DNA of 15,581 bases. It comes from an uncultured Campylobacter sp. (GTDB lineage Bacteria > Campylobacterota > Campylobacteria > Campylobacterales > Campylobacteraceae). The notes beneath the pieces were generated by a model. The model searched no databases. It saw only the letters and a program-made list of their open reading frames with translations, and had not been told where the DNA came from. The position numbers and the translations under genes are program-made. Every line of letters starts with the position of its first letter. Within the stretch, counting starts at the first letter, position 1. Shown piece after piece: positions 5,668 through 13,401 of the stretch. The DNA is taken from NCBI GenBank assembly GCA_938036585.1, contig CALHQN010000212.1, positions 1-15,581 on the forward strand, given 5' to 3'.

Positions 5668-6753
5668 TTAATCACCCGGGGTTTTCACGTACTCCGCGCC
5701 AGCAATTTTATTTTGCCGGATTTTGAAGCGAAGCGTATCTGAAGGAGAAATGGTGAATGACCATTCCCCCCCTTTTTTCTCGGCATCACCCAATGGCGCC
5801 AAAGATGCTGTCGATTGCCCGAGTTTCCAGCGACCCAGCGTCAACGAGCTTTCTGGTTCAAGAACAATGCGGGAAAGCGCACCGCCCACATACACAGCCT
5901 GATGCTCAGGATAGAACAAGGTTTCCTGATTAACGTGCTTACCCCCGGCTTCCAGCGTGGTTTGCACGACCTTGGCAGGCGGCCCAAACAAAGCCTGCGC
6001 CTTGGCCGGCGTATTGCCAAAATCGAGTAGAATCTGCGCCAAATACGGCATCGGTGCATCGGGAAGGGTCAGGTACTCGCCAAACACCCAGCCCGAACCT
6101 TTTTCCTCGGGCAAATCCACCTTGTACCAGGCGCCATTTTCTCCGTTCCACGAACTGATCAACACCACGCGCCCCGCACCGAGTTGCCCGACAACATCGC
6201 TCGTTGTGGAAGGTTCGCTCCGCACATTGACATTGCTGGCTGTGCAATACGCCAGTGTTGGCTGGTTGATCAACCCCGCCTTGGTCTGCGGCAGCGCCGT
6301 GCGCGGCATGGCGATGGTCATTTCCGAAGGCCCCAGCACGAAATTCCCCGAAGCCAGCACGTAGCGTCCTTTGCATACGATCTCTTTGGCCAGTTTAGCG
6401 CAGTTCAGATCGATGACCTGCGGCTCCTTGACGAACCATTCATCATTCTTGTTCCCTTCACGAACGCCTTTTGACGTACAGTCTGACAACTGCCGCGGAT
6501 GCCCATCGTCGCCAAAAACCAGCGCACACTGAAAACCGAACTGATTGTCGATCTGCACGGAAAAACTGCCTGGCGAACTTTCGCTGATCGTAACCCGCCG
6601 CAGGGAAGCGCCATCGTTATCGTTTCCATACAGCTTACCCGTCAACCACGCCTTGCGCACTTCGTCCGCAGTACTACCCTCTGCCGCAAAAGCCAACGAA
6701 GCAGATAGCCCGCATAGAGCGATTGCCACCCATCGATAAACAAGCTCTTTCAT
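5668..6753 (-). CDS. Exported protein with bacterial SH3 domain, 361 aa
   Basis: The signal peptide covers residues 1-23 (hydrophobic core VAIALCGLSASLAFA, then AEGS). A conserved-looking N-terminal domain (about 27-150) with four Cys that may form disulfides precedes an SH3b domain at 168-230. That domain contains ASNVNVRSEPSTTSDVVGQL, GAWYKVDL and SGWVFGEYL, the usual SH3_3 landmarks; such domains bind peptidoglycan or metal-bridged partners in the periplasm. The C-terminal part (231-361) is of unknown type, with FGPPAKVV and LTLGRWKLGQS suggesting a beta fold. The ATG is preceded by GGAGGG at 6757-6762, a strong ribosome site that fixes the start. It is the first gene of a probable two-gene operon with the DUF697-like protein, pointing to a shared envelope role (inference). 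Confidence 0.85.
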   Translation of the reverse strand: MKELVYRWVAIALCGLSASLAFAAEGSTADEVRKAWLTGKLYGNDNDGASLRRVTISESSPGSFSVQIDNQFGFQCALVFGDDGHPRQLSDCTSKGVREGNKNDEWFVKEPQVIDLNCAKLAKEIVCKGRYVLASGNFVLGPSEMTIAMPRTALPQTKAGLINQPTLAYCTASNVNVRSEPSTTSDVVGQLGAGRVVLISSWNGENGAWYKVDLPEEKGSGWVFGEYLTLPDAPMPYLAQILLDFGNTPAKAQALFGPPAKVVQTTLEAGGKHVNQETLFYPEHQAVYVGGALSRIVLEPESSLTLGRWKLGQSTASLAPLGDAEKKGGEWSFTISPSDTLRFKIRQNKIAGAEYVKTPGD

Positions 6754-7048
6754 GATCCCTCCACTAAATAATTATCTCGACAAACACCTCACCAGACATC
6801 CCACTAAACACCTGGGTTTCAGGAGCGCTTTCCCGCCCTCTCCCGATCATTCCCGAACCCAAACCCGCTGAATGCGGCGCATCTGGGTATTTCTATCCTG
6901 ACGATCCTGTTTTTTTGCCCGATAGATATGAGCAAGGAAGCGACAAATTTTTCATGGGAATCACCCACCCAGATCGTTAGGCGGATGACGCAATCGCCCT
7001 CAGAATCGGGACGTGCGCCGCAGGCTCAGAGCTGCGGGAGCGGACTGA
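6754..7048. other. 295-bp intergenic region
   Basis: This region lies between the macrodomain gene end and the SH3b gene start, both on the minus strand. It holds the SH3b ribosome site and probably its promoter. A CCGCAG/CTGCGG stem (about 7018-7038) lies just after the macrodomain gene but has no T-run. The T7 tract at 6910-6916 has no stem before it on the plus strand. No further gene is seen. Confidence 0.5.
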
Positions 7049-7615
7049 CTATAGCGCATCTCCCTGCTTTCGAGAATCCGTACCGACATCCAGGCAGCGC
7101 GCGTAATACAAATAATCCGACTGCGAAAAACAGCAGAACACGACTTTGCAGATTTTCGACATTTTCGGCATGGCGTCTATCTCCAGCAAAGTTGCACGCA
7201 CGCTCGCCAGCGCCAGATCGGCCGCCGCCTCAAAAGGATACCCATACACACCCGTACTGATGCAGGGAAAAGCAATACTCGACACCCGCCGTTCTGCCGC
7301 CAATAACAACGAATTCCGGTAACAGGCCGCCAGCAATGCCGATTCGCCATACCCGCCACCACGCCAAACCGGGCCGACGGTATGAATGACATAACGCGCC
7401 GGCAAGTGATAACCCTGTGTCATCTTCGCCTCACCCGTCTGGCAACCGCCTAATGTTCTACACTCGGCCAGCAAATCCGGCCCTGCCGCACGATGTATTG
7501 CGCCATCAACACCGCCGCCGCCAAGCAACGTCGAATTGGCCGCATTCACGATGGCATCGACCTCCAGGCGCGTAATATCGCCCTGAATAGCAGACAAAAC
7601 GGTATCGCCATGCAT
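7049..7615 (-). CDS. Macrodomain protein, ADP-ribosyl/O-acetyl-ADP-ribose hydrolase type
   Basis: Macrodomain landmarks are clear: [18 protein letters not shown] (residues 10-27), [16 protein letters not shown] (30-45), a GEAKMTQGY segment (61-69), IHTVGPVW (77-84) and the phosphate loop [14 protein letters not shown] (119-132). This is the MacroD/YmdB class, which removes ADP-ribose from proteins or deacetylates O-acetyl-ADP-ribose in the cytoplasm. Length from the chosen start is 188 residues, about family size. The frame extends to an ATG at 7690, but GAGGAA at 7624-7629, eight bases before the ATG at 7613-7615, and the family N-terminus both favour 7615. The C-terminal tail after the domain (about 165-188) is nonconserved and polar. 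It appears to be a single gene, and is the last betaproteobacterial-looking gene before the compositional break. Confidence 0.92.
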   Translation of the reverse strand: MHGDTVLSAIQGDITRLEVDAIVNAANSTLLGGGGVDGAIHRAAGPDLLAECRTLGGCQTGEAKMTQGYHLPARYVIHTVGPVWRGGGYGESALLAACYRNSLLLAAERRVSSIAFPCISTGVYGYPFEAAADLALASVRATLLEIDAMPKMSKICKVVFCCFSQSDYLYYARCLDVGTDSRKQGDAL

Positions 7616-7953
7616 AACATCTATTCCTCGAATATTCATGAAAACCGGCATACCAGGCACTTCCGGATATTGTGCGACGATTTTCATCATTTAGGTAAGC
7701 ATCCGCACAAAGTCTCTGAGCAAAGCGCCGCAAAAACCACATGGATCACATAAACGATCGCCAATCGATGTTCAAAGTCCCATCAATCGAGCCACATCGC
7801 ATATCAAGCAATTAAACTTTATTCTTATCTGATCAAGTTCATTTACCCAATAAAATGGAAAATGGCAATAAATAGAAAGAGGTAAAAAAATAGTATATTC
7901 AGCAGTTATTTCAAAAGCGATTTCGTAATTACAGAAATTTAAATATTAAATAG
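7616..7953. other. 338-bp noncoding stretch containing the segment junction
   Basis: The left part (to about 7800) resembles segment A in composition and probably holds the macrodomain gene leader. About 7810-7953 is very AT-rich, with many TAAA/AAATT words and stops in all frames. Campylobacter-type coding sequence begins directly after a TAG at 7951-7953. No tRNA, att-like repeat or inverted repeat marks the border. Confidence 0.6.
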
Positions 7954-8376
7954 ACGGCTTACGGCAAGGACAGCTTCTATCCGATGCCGTTTATGGAGTA
8001 TATCGGTGACGGCGACAATCGCTGCAAGGCGTTTATTTTAGCGCTTGTGTGCCAAGAGAGCTGCTTTATCCGAAGCGCCGTTTCTATCTCATACACCCTT
8101 GGGGTAATGCAATTTATGCCCTTTTTAGCTAACGACATCGGCAAAAAGGTGCTCGAAAATTTCATCATCTACTCGCATATCTTAGACTCGCACGCGAAAA
8201 TCTCGGTACGACAAGAACTGCAAGATCTGCTGACTCCGAGCAAAAGCGATGATTCTAGACAGGTCATCGCTTTTGCTCGGCGAAATTTTATTTCGCTTGC
8301 ACAAGGCGAGTATAGGCACCGCGTAATTGCTCGCCTATCGTATCTTTCGGGTAAAAATGCACAGTTTTATTCGTAA
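7954..8376 (+). pseudogene. slt: Remnant of soluble lytic murein transglycosylase
   Basis: Right after a stop at 7951 the frame reads TAYGKDSFYPMPFMEYI, then ALVCQESCFIRSAVSISYTLGVMQFMPFLANDIGKKV. That is the catalytic core of Campylobacter Slt-like transglycosylases, which cut peptidoglycan glycan strands in the periplasm. The catalytic Glu of the QES motif and the GVMQFMP motif are kept. Neighbouring residues look drifted (CQESCF where ARQESRF-like sequence is usual). The several hundred N-terminal residues are missing at the junction. After GKKV the similarity ends, and the expected AYNGG region is replaced by unrelated sequence containing a 17-bp inverted repeat. An ATG at 7984 exists without a ribosome site. 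It lies where slt lies in C. jejuni relative to mobB, from memory. It is broken at both ends and probably non-functional. Confidence 0.75.
8236..8280. repeat. 17-bp perfect inverted repeat (hairpin)
   Basis: CCGAGCAAAAGCGATGA (8236-8252) and its exact reverse complement (8264-8280) flank an 11-base loop. The inner part, with GCGATGA/TCATCGC followed by TTTTGC, resembles a bidirectional Campylobacter terminator, but the stem runs past the short T-tract. It lies inside the broken slt frame, so it may be a terminator for slt or the scar of an insertion. Confidence 0.75.
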
Positions 8377-8457
8377 ATTTAAAAACACGCTTTACTCGCA
8401 GCGCAAATTTTAAGGTCTACTTCATAAGTTTATTTCAAAATTTACTGACTAAATTTG

Positions 8458-9270
8458 CTATTTAAAAACCCCTTTGATCTTATCAAAAAGTGATTTTTTA
8501 CTGCCATTATGCGAGGCGTGATTCTCGTCGCTATGTTTTTCGTCCCTACCGTGCGCCGCCTTATCTCGCTCTATCGCTTCGCTGACTTGCTGCGCGGCGA
8601 TTTCCGCATAGATCAGCGCGCCCTGCGTATCGCAATTAAAAAGATTTGAAAACGACTCGGACCTATTCAGATCGATCGGATTGGGCTCAACCACCTCGGT
8701 AGCCTCAAGCAGCCCTACTTCAAGCTCACGAGCCAAATTTAGCGCGTTTAAAAACACGGGCAAATTCTGCGCATAAAACTCATCTATCGCCTCTTTTATC
8801 TCGCCGTCCGCTTCATAATCGCGCAGCAGTTTCTGCACGTTATCGGCGCCAAGATACGCGCCGCAGCAATAGTTTTCGACGATCTCATTGTGAATTTGCC
8901 CGCTAAATTCCGCTAAAAATTCCTTTGGCAAAACCTCGCGCCAATCGCTTATGTAGGATTTAAATTTAGAGCTTTGCTCAGCCAAAAAGCTAAACGCCGT
9001 GCCGCGCGTGTAAAAATACTCTCTAAAATAGCCCTGCGCCACGGCAAGGTGAAATCCGTGCGTTTTATTAAAAATCCCCTGCGTGCCGTACTGCAGCGCC
9101 GAGCGGAAGCCATCCGCGTATTTTTCTACATAAAATTCATCCGCCTGGGCTTCGCGAGCGATTTGGGCGATAGCCTCAAAATCCCCCTTCTGCGCGAGCT
9201 TTAGCGGCTTAAAATACCACTGCGAAATTTCATCTTTGCCAATCGCGTGGTAGCTTATGTCGTAACCCAC
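8458..9270 (-). CDS. Uncharacterised protein, about 270 aa
   Basis: The chosen GTG at 9270 has AAGGAG (9276-9281) five bases upstream; a longer frame to 9312 would overlap the lipoprotein gene. The protein opens GYDISYHAIGKDEISQWYF, a style I associate with scattered uncharacterised bacterial proteins starting MGYDI.YHPI, without an assigned role. It appears mostly alpha-helical, with aromatic-rich segments (THGFHLAVAQGYFREYFYTRG). The C-terminus is a polar His/Asp/Lys linker (HGRDEKHSDENHASHNG) ending in a basic helix, KKSLFDKIKGVFK, which could bind a membrane or a partner. There is no signal peptide or membrane span, so it is likely cytoplasmic. It sits 11 bp after the lipoprotein gene on the same strand, probably one operon. 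In C. jejuni, as I recall, no such gene lies between slt and the lipoprotein. Confidence 0.75.
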   Translation of the reverse strand: MGYDISYHAIGKDEISQWYFKPLKLAQKGDFEAIAQIAREAQADEFYVEKYADGFRSALQYGTQGIFNKTHGFHLAVAQGYFREYFYTRGTAFSFLAEQSSKFKSYISDWREVLPKEFLAEFSGQIHNEIVENYCCGAYLGADNVQKLLRDYEADGEIKEAIDEFYAQNLPVFLNALNLARELEVGLLEATEVVEPNPIDLNRSESFSNLFNCDTQGALIYAEIAAQQVSEAIERDKAAHGRDEKHSDENHASHNGSKKSLFDKIKGVFK

Positions 9271-9275
9271 CCTCT

Positions 9276-9281
9276 CTCCTT
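9276..9281 (-). promoter_or_regulatory. Ribosome binding site that fixes a GTG start
   Basis: AAGGAG on the minus strand, five bases before the GTG at 9270 and immediately after the lipoprotein stop codon (9282-9284). It decides against the longer in-frame start at 9312. Confidence 0.8.
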
Positions 9282-9803
9282 TTAATCTTTCAGACCGATC
9301 TGCGGCTGCCAATACAGCGACTTTGAAATTTTACGAAATTTCATCGTGGCACCCAGATCGTTTGAGGTGCGGTAGCTAAGCACCAGCTCGTCCTTATCGC
9401 TCTTAGGCGCGGTGATCTTGTAGCGGCTTGACCACGCGATCTTAAAAAGCTCCTTTTGCAAAAGCGGATCTCTGTCGCTCAGCGGCACTACGTTTGCGTT
9501 TGCGCCGTTAATCTGCACCGCGCGGATCTTAATCTCTTTAGGATAGGAGGTGAGCAAAAACACCTCGTCTCCAGCGGCGTTTCTAAGCTCGGGCGCGACG
9601 GGATTTAGATAGGTCGCCACTGCCAAATAGCGATCGCCCGCGCGCACCGATTCAAATTTTTGCGTGTAGGCCAAAAACTCGTTTTTAAGCGGATCGTGAC
9701 GGGGATCGTTTGCGGAGCAGGAGTTTAAAAAAAATGCCAGCGCGGCTAGGAGCGAGCCCTTTAGCAGGCCGTTTAGCGCGCCGTTAAAATAAAATTTTTT
9801 CAT
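9282..9803 (-). CDS. Predicted lipoprotein, 173 aa
   Basis: The N-terminus MKKFYFNGALNG is followed by a hydrophobic stretch (about residues 15-26) and a lipobox FLNSC with Cys29 as the lipidation site, so the protein should be anchored in the periplasm or outer membrane. Mature residues are mixed beta-type with no recognised catalytic motif (RAGDRYLAVATYLNPV, EVFLLTSYPKEI, DELVLSYRTSNDLGATMKFRK). Its place next to mobB, on the opposite strand, matches the small lipoprotein gene Cj0842 of C. jejuni as I remember the map. AAAGGAAGA precedes the ATG, a good ribosome site. A TAGAAT box on the minus strand at 9830-9835 may be its -10. It probably leads an operon with the downstream unidentified gene. 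Function unknown. Confidence 0.85.
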   Translation of the reverse strand: MKKFYFNGALNGLLKGSLLAALAFFLNSCSANDPRHDPLKNEFLAYTQKFESVRAGDRYLAVATYLNPVAPELRNAAGDEVFLLTSYPKEIKIRAVQINGANANVVPLSDRDPLLQKELFKIAWSSRYKITAPKSDKDELVLSYRTSNDLGATMKFRKISKSLYWQPQIGLKD

Positions 9804-9829
9804 CGATCTTCCTTTGAAATTTTAGGCGC

Positions 9830-9873
9830 ATTCTAACGAATTTTGCTTTTTAAAAGGCTAAATTCGCTACAAT
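9830..9873. promoter_or_regulatory. Divergent promoter region, lipoprotein and mobB operons
   Basis: On the minus strand, TAGAAT (9830-9835) is about 26 bp before the lipoprotein ATG. On the plus strand, TACAAT (9868-9873), preceded by T-rich sequence, is 29 bp before the mobB ATG. Campylobacter promoters typically have a -10 and T-rich upstream DNA without a strong -35, which fits both. These are motif matches only. Confidence 0.4.
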
Positions 9874-9902
9874 TGCGCATCTTAAAAAGCCGGATTTTAA
9901 AA

Positions 9903-10391
9903 ATGAAAAGACTTGCTATCGCATTTTCAGGCCCTTCCAACAGCGGCAAAACGACGCTAATTTGCAAGATCGCTAAAATTTTTATCGCTAGCGGGCTTCG
10001 GACTGCGATCGTAAAGCACGATCCGGGCGACAAGGCGCGCTTTGACGTAGAGGGCAAGGACAGCGCCAAATTTAGCGAGCTAGGCGCCGAGACCGTCGTG
10101 ATGAGCCCCACGCGGACGAGCTATTTTTCGCAGCGCTGTATGCAAATCGACGAGGTCGTGCGGATGCTCGGAGATTTCGATATCCTGCTCGTAGAGGGGC
10201 TAAAGACGCTGCCGCTGCCGCGCATAAGCCTGTTTCGCGACAGGATCGATCAGGCTTATCTGCCCTTTTCGGACGCGATCGCTTCAAATTTAAGCGGCGA
10301 GCAGATGGATAAGTTTTGCCGCGTAAATTTTGACATCAACGACGCTGCGGGCATTAGCGAATGGATCTTAAAAAACGCCAAAAAAATGTAA
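9903..10391 (+). CDS. mobB: Molybdopterin-guanine dinucleotide biosynthesis protein B
   Basis: MobB is a small cytoplasmic GTP-binding accessory protein that assists MobA in attaching GMP to molybdopterin, giving the MGD cofactor of enzymes such as formate dehydrogenase and nitrate reductase. The start MKRLAIAFSGPSNSGKTTL at 9903 carries the Walker A motif GPSNSGKTT (residues 10-18). KHDPGDKARFDVEGKDS (39-54) and LLVEGLK (95-101) are typical MobB blocks. It is 162 residues long, normal for the family. The frame extends upstream to 9843, but that would add an unsupported tail before the Walker strand. There is no strong ribosome site at the chosen ATG. It is first in a plus-strand operon, nine bases before fbp; the link to gluconeogenesis is positional only and is shared with C. 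jejuni from memory. Confidence 0.93.
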   Translation: MKRLAIAFSGPSNSGKTTLICKIAKIFIASGLRTAIVKHDPGDKARFDVEGKDSAKFSELGAETVVMSPTRTSYFSQRCMQIDEVVRMLGDFDILLVEGLKTLPLPRISLFRDRIDQAYLPFSDAIASNLSGEQMDKFCRVNFDINDAAGISEWILKNAKKM

Positions 10392-10400
10392 AGGAATAAA

Positions 10401-11249
10401 ATGCAAGAGATCGTAAAATCAATCCAAAATATCGCGCTACAAATCGCCGAGGAGCTGAAATACGCAGACTTCGGCTACACAGATCATCACAACAGCACGG
10501 GCGATACGCAGCTCAAACTCGACGTAAAAAGCGACGCCATAATCGAGGCGGAATTTCGCAAAAACCCGCTCGTGCGCGCCCTAATCAGCGAGGAGAAAGA
10601 GGAGGCGCTGGAGCTTAGAAAAGATGCGCGCCTAATCATCGCTTACGATCCGCTCGACGGCTCGAGCTTGGTGGACGTAAATTTTGCCGTGGGCTCGATA
10701 TTTGGCATCTACGAGGATGAAATTTCGCCCGCAAACTTAAAAGCGGCGATCTATTGCATCTACGGGCCGCGCCTTGAGATGGTCGTTTGCGAGGACGTGC
10801 CGAAGCTCTACCGCCTAAATCGCGAGGGCAAATTTAGCTTCGTAAAAGAGCTGCGCCTACAGCAAAAAGGCAAGCTAAACGCCACCGGCGCGACGCAAAA
10901 GGGCTGGAGCGAAACTCACGCTAAATTTATCCGCGAGCTGTTTTTGCAGGGGTACCGTCTTAGATACTCAGGCGCCATGGTGAGCGACCTGCATCAAATT
11001 TTACTAAAAGGCGGCGGGCTATTTAGCTATCCTGCCACGACGGATGCGCCAAAGGGCAAGCTAAGAGCGCTATTTGAGGTGCTGCCGTTTGCCTTCATCT
11101 ACGAGCGCGCGGGCGGGGCGACTAGCGACGGATACTCGGGAACGCTTTTTGATATGAAAGTGGAAAAAATCCACCAAACCACGCCTTGCTTTTTCGGCTC
11201 CAAAGATGAGATAAATTTACTGCATAAATTTTACGGAAGCGCAAAATGA
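10401..11249 (+). CDS. fbp: Fructose-1,6-bisphosphatase, class I
   Basis: It hydrolyses fructose 1,6-bisphosphate to fructose 6-phosphate, the committed step of gluconeogenesis, central in Campylobacter, which generally lacks phosphofructokinase. The metal-binding motif DPLDGSS is at residues 83-89, preceded by the acidic SEEKE loop (63-67). Substrate-side blocks [30 protein letters not shown] and [15 protein letters not shown] follow in order. At 282 residues it is shorter than enterobacterial Fbp (about 330), but this size is usual for epsilonproteobacteria. AAAGGAATAAAATG gives a good ribosome site. Its stop overlaps the next start by four bases (ATGA), so translation is probably coupled. 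Confidence 0.95.
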   Translation: MQEIVKSIQNIALQIAEELKYADFGYTDHHNSTGDTQLKLDVKSDAIIEAEFRKNPLVRALISEEKEEALELRKDARLIIAYDPLDGSSLVDVNFAVGSIFGIYEDEISPANLKAAIYCIYGPRLEMVVCEDVPKLYRLNREGKFSFVKELRLQQKGKLNATGATQKGWSETHAKFIRELFLQGYRLRYSGAMVSDLHQILLKGGGLFSYPATTDAPKGKLRALFEVLPFAFIYERAGGATSDGYSGTLFDMKVEKIHQTTPCFFGSKDEINLLHKFYGSAK

Positions 11250-11458
11250 GCGAACACGCAGCGGACGCAGCTCAAAAAGACGAATTTGAGCTGGAGCTTG
11301 ATCGCCAAAGAGAAATTTTGCAAGCTTGCCAGAGCGAAAAAGGGCTAAGTTCGTGCTTTGCTTGCGAGGCGATGTTTGAGTGTAAAACCCGCAAAAACTA
11401 CGTAGATGCCGTATATAGCTCGATGTCTAAAGGCGACGGCGGCGGATTTGATTTTTAA
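11246..11458 (+). CDS. Small cysteine-motif protein, 70 aa
   Basis: The gene starts inside the fbp stop (ATGA overlap) and ends 17 bp before metG, so it is part of the operon. The protein has an acidic N-terminal helix ([18 protein letters not shown]) and then a Cys cluster [19 protein letters not shown], with Cys37, Cys40 and Cys46 plus Cys28. The CxxCx5C spacing suggests a zinc or iron-sulfur site. The C-terminus is Gly/Asp-rich. Its position matches the small gene Cj0839c between fbp and metG in C. jejuni, from memory, so it is conserved in the genus. Function is unknown; a metal-binding regulatory or assembly role is only a guess. Confidence 0.85.
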   Translation: MSEHAADAAQKDEFELELDRQREILQACQSEKGLSSCFACEAMFECKTRKNYVDAVYSSMSKGDGGGFDF

Positions 11459-11475
11459 ATTTAAAAAGGAAAGAT

Positions 11476-13395
11476 ATGAACACGACTTATATTACGACTC
11501 CAATTTATTACGTAAACGACGTGCCGCACATCGGACACGCCTACACGACCGTGATCGCGGACACGATGGCGAGATTTGCTAGGCTAAAGGGCGATGACAC
11601 GTACTTTATGACCGGCACCGACGAGCACGGACAAAAGATCGAGCAAGCCGCCGCAAAAAAGGGCTACACGCCGCAAGCCTATGCCGATGAGATAAGCGCG
11701 AAATTTAGGGAGTTGTGGGATAAATTTGAGATCAGCTACGATCATTTTATCCGCACGACCGACGACTATCACAAGCTCACTGCGCAAAACGCATTTCTTA
11801 AAATGTATCAAAAAGGCGACATCTACAAGGGCGAGTACGAGGGGTACTACTGCGTTAGCTGCGAGAGCTTTTTTACGCAGACGCAGCTTTTAGAGGATGA
11901 GAGGTGTCCGGATTGCGGCAGGCCGACGAATTTGGTGAAAGAGGAGAGCTATTTTTTCAAACTTTCAAAATACCAAGACGCGCTGCTAAAATGGTACGAG
12001 GAGAACGAGGACTGTATCGTGCCGCGCGGCAAGAAAAACGAGGTCGTGAACTTCGTAAAAGGCGGTCTGCGCGACCTCTCGATCACGCGCACGAGCTTTG
12101 AGTGGGGCATCAAGCTGCCTGCGAGCCTAAACGAGCCAAAGCATGTGATGTACGTCTGGCTGGATGCGCTCATCAACTATCTCAGCACGCTTGGTTACAC
12201 GCGCGGCGACGATAAGATGCGCTACTGGAAGGGTGCTACGCATATCGTCGGCAAGGATATTTTGCGCTTTCACGCGGTGTACTGGCCTGCGTTTTTGATG
12301 AGCCTTAATCTGCCACTGCCTCGCTGCGTCGCTGCTCACGGCTGGTGGACTAGAGACGGCGAAAAGATGAGTAAAAGCAAAGGCAACGTCATCAACCCAA
12401 GCGAGGTCGCAGACGCGTACGGACTGGAAAATTTCCGCTACTTTATGCTACGCGAAGTGCCGTTTGGGCAGGACGGCGACTTCTCGCAAAAGGCGATGAT
12501 CGAGCGCATAAACTCCGAGCTTAGCAATGATCTGGGCAATCTTTTAAGCCGTATAGTGGGCATGAGCGAAAAGTACTCGGACTTTGAGATAAAGGGCGAA
12601 AATTTACGCAAATTTTACGGCGAGGTTTTAGATAGCGGCAACGAACACCTGCAAAACGCTATCAAAAATTTAGAGAGTTTCGCCACGAACCGCTACCTCG
12701 AGGAGCTCTTTAAAGCGCTAACGCTTGCTAACGCGAGCATAGCTAAATTTGAGCCGTGGAACCTAATGAAAAACGGCAAAAAAGACGAAGCAAACGCGCT
12801 CGTATCGCTGTGTGCAAACCTGCTAGCTCGCGTGGCCGTCCTGCTAAGCCCCGCGATGCCAAGAACCTGCGAAAAGATCGCGCAGACGCTAGGTTTTGAG
12901 ATATCGACGGCTACCTATGAAAAAATAATCTTAAACAACGAAATTTTAGACTTTAAAGCGCAAAAAACGCAGCCGCTTTTCCCAAAAATCGAAAAAGAGC
13001 TGATGGCGACTGCGGTGCCGAGCGTGAGCGAACCTGCCAAAACCGCCCCTGTGCCGCAAGAAAAATCGGACGCGAAGATAAAAATCGACGACTTTAAAAA
13101 ATGCGTCATAAAAGTAGGCACGGTGCTTGAGTGCTCAAATATCGAAGGCAGCGAGAAGCTACTCAAATTTAAGATCGATCTGGGCGAAGAGCAGCCGCGT
13201 CAAATTTTATCGGGCATAGCTAAATTTTACGCTCCGGCGGATCTCGTCGGCAAGCAGGTCTGCGTGCTGGCAAACCTAAAACCCGCTAAAATTTTCGGCC
13301 ATATATCAGAGGGCATGATTCTTAGCGCCGAAGACGGGTCGCTGTGCCTCATCGCGCCGATGGCTGCGGTCAAAAACGGCTCAGAAATAGGTTAA
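11476..13395 (+). CDS. metG: Methionyl-tRNA synthetase, 639 aa
   Basis: It charges tRNA(Met) with methionine in the cytoplasm. The class I HIGH motif is HIGH at residues 18-21 and the KMSKS loop is KMSKS at 297-301. The zinc knuckle is CVSC (126, 129) with CPDC (144, 147). TGTDEHG (46-52) and MYVWLDALINYL (225-236) are MetRS substrate-pocket blocks. After a Pro/Ala-rich linker (about 510-535) comes a C-terminal tRNA-binding OB domain (about 536-639, FKKCVIKVGTVLECSNIEGSEKLL, MILSAEDG), which mediates dimerisation and tRNA binding. Length and architecture are normal for the two-domain form. AAAAAGGAAAG before the ATG is a good ribosome site. It is fourth in the mobB operon. Confidence 0.97.
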   Translation: MNTTYITTPIYYVNDVPHIGHAYTTVIADTMARFARLKGDDTYFMTGTDEHGQKIEQAAAKKGYTPQAYADEISAKFRELWDKFEISYDHFIRTTDDYHKLTAQNAFLKMYQKGDIYKGEYEGYYCVSCESFFTQTQLLEDERCPDCGRPTNLVKEESYFFKLSKYQDALLKWYEENEDCIVPRGKKNEVVNFVKGGLRDLSITRTSFEWGIKLPASLNEPKHVMYVWLDALINYLSTLGYTRGDDKMRYWKGATHIVGKDILRFHAVYWPAFLMSLNLPLPRCVAAHGWWTRDGEKMSKSKGNVINPSEVADAYGLENFRYFMLREVPFGQDGDFSQKAMIERINSELSNDLGNLLSRIVGMSEKYSDFEIKGENLRKFYGEVLDSGNEHLQNAIKNLESFATNRYLEELFKALTLANASIAKFEPWNLMKNGKKDEANALVSLCANLLARVAVLLSPAMPRTCEKIAQTLGFEISTATYEKIILNNEILDFKAQKTQPLFPKIEKELMATAVPSVSEPAKTAPVPQEKSDAKIKIDDFKKCVIKVGTVLECSNIEGSEKLLKFKIDLGEEQPRQILSGIAKFYAPADLVGKQVCVLANLKPAKIFGHISEGMILSAEDGSLCLIAPMAAVKNGSEIG

Positions 13396-13401
13396 AACGG
13401 C

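Noticed and set aside
7616..7690. Longer macrodomain protein starting at 7690
   Set aside because: No ribosome site precedes 7690, while GAGGAA precedes the ATG at 7615, where family similarity starts.
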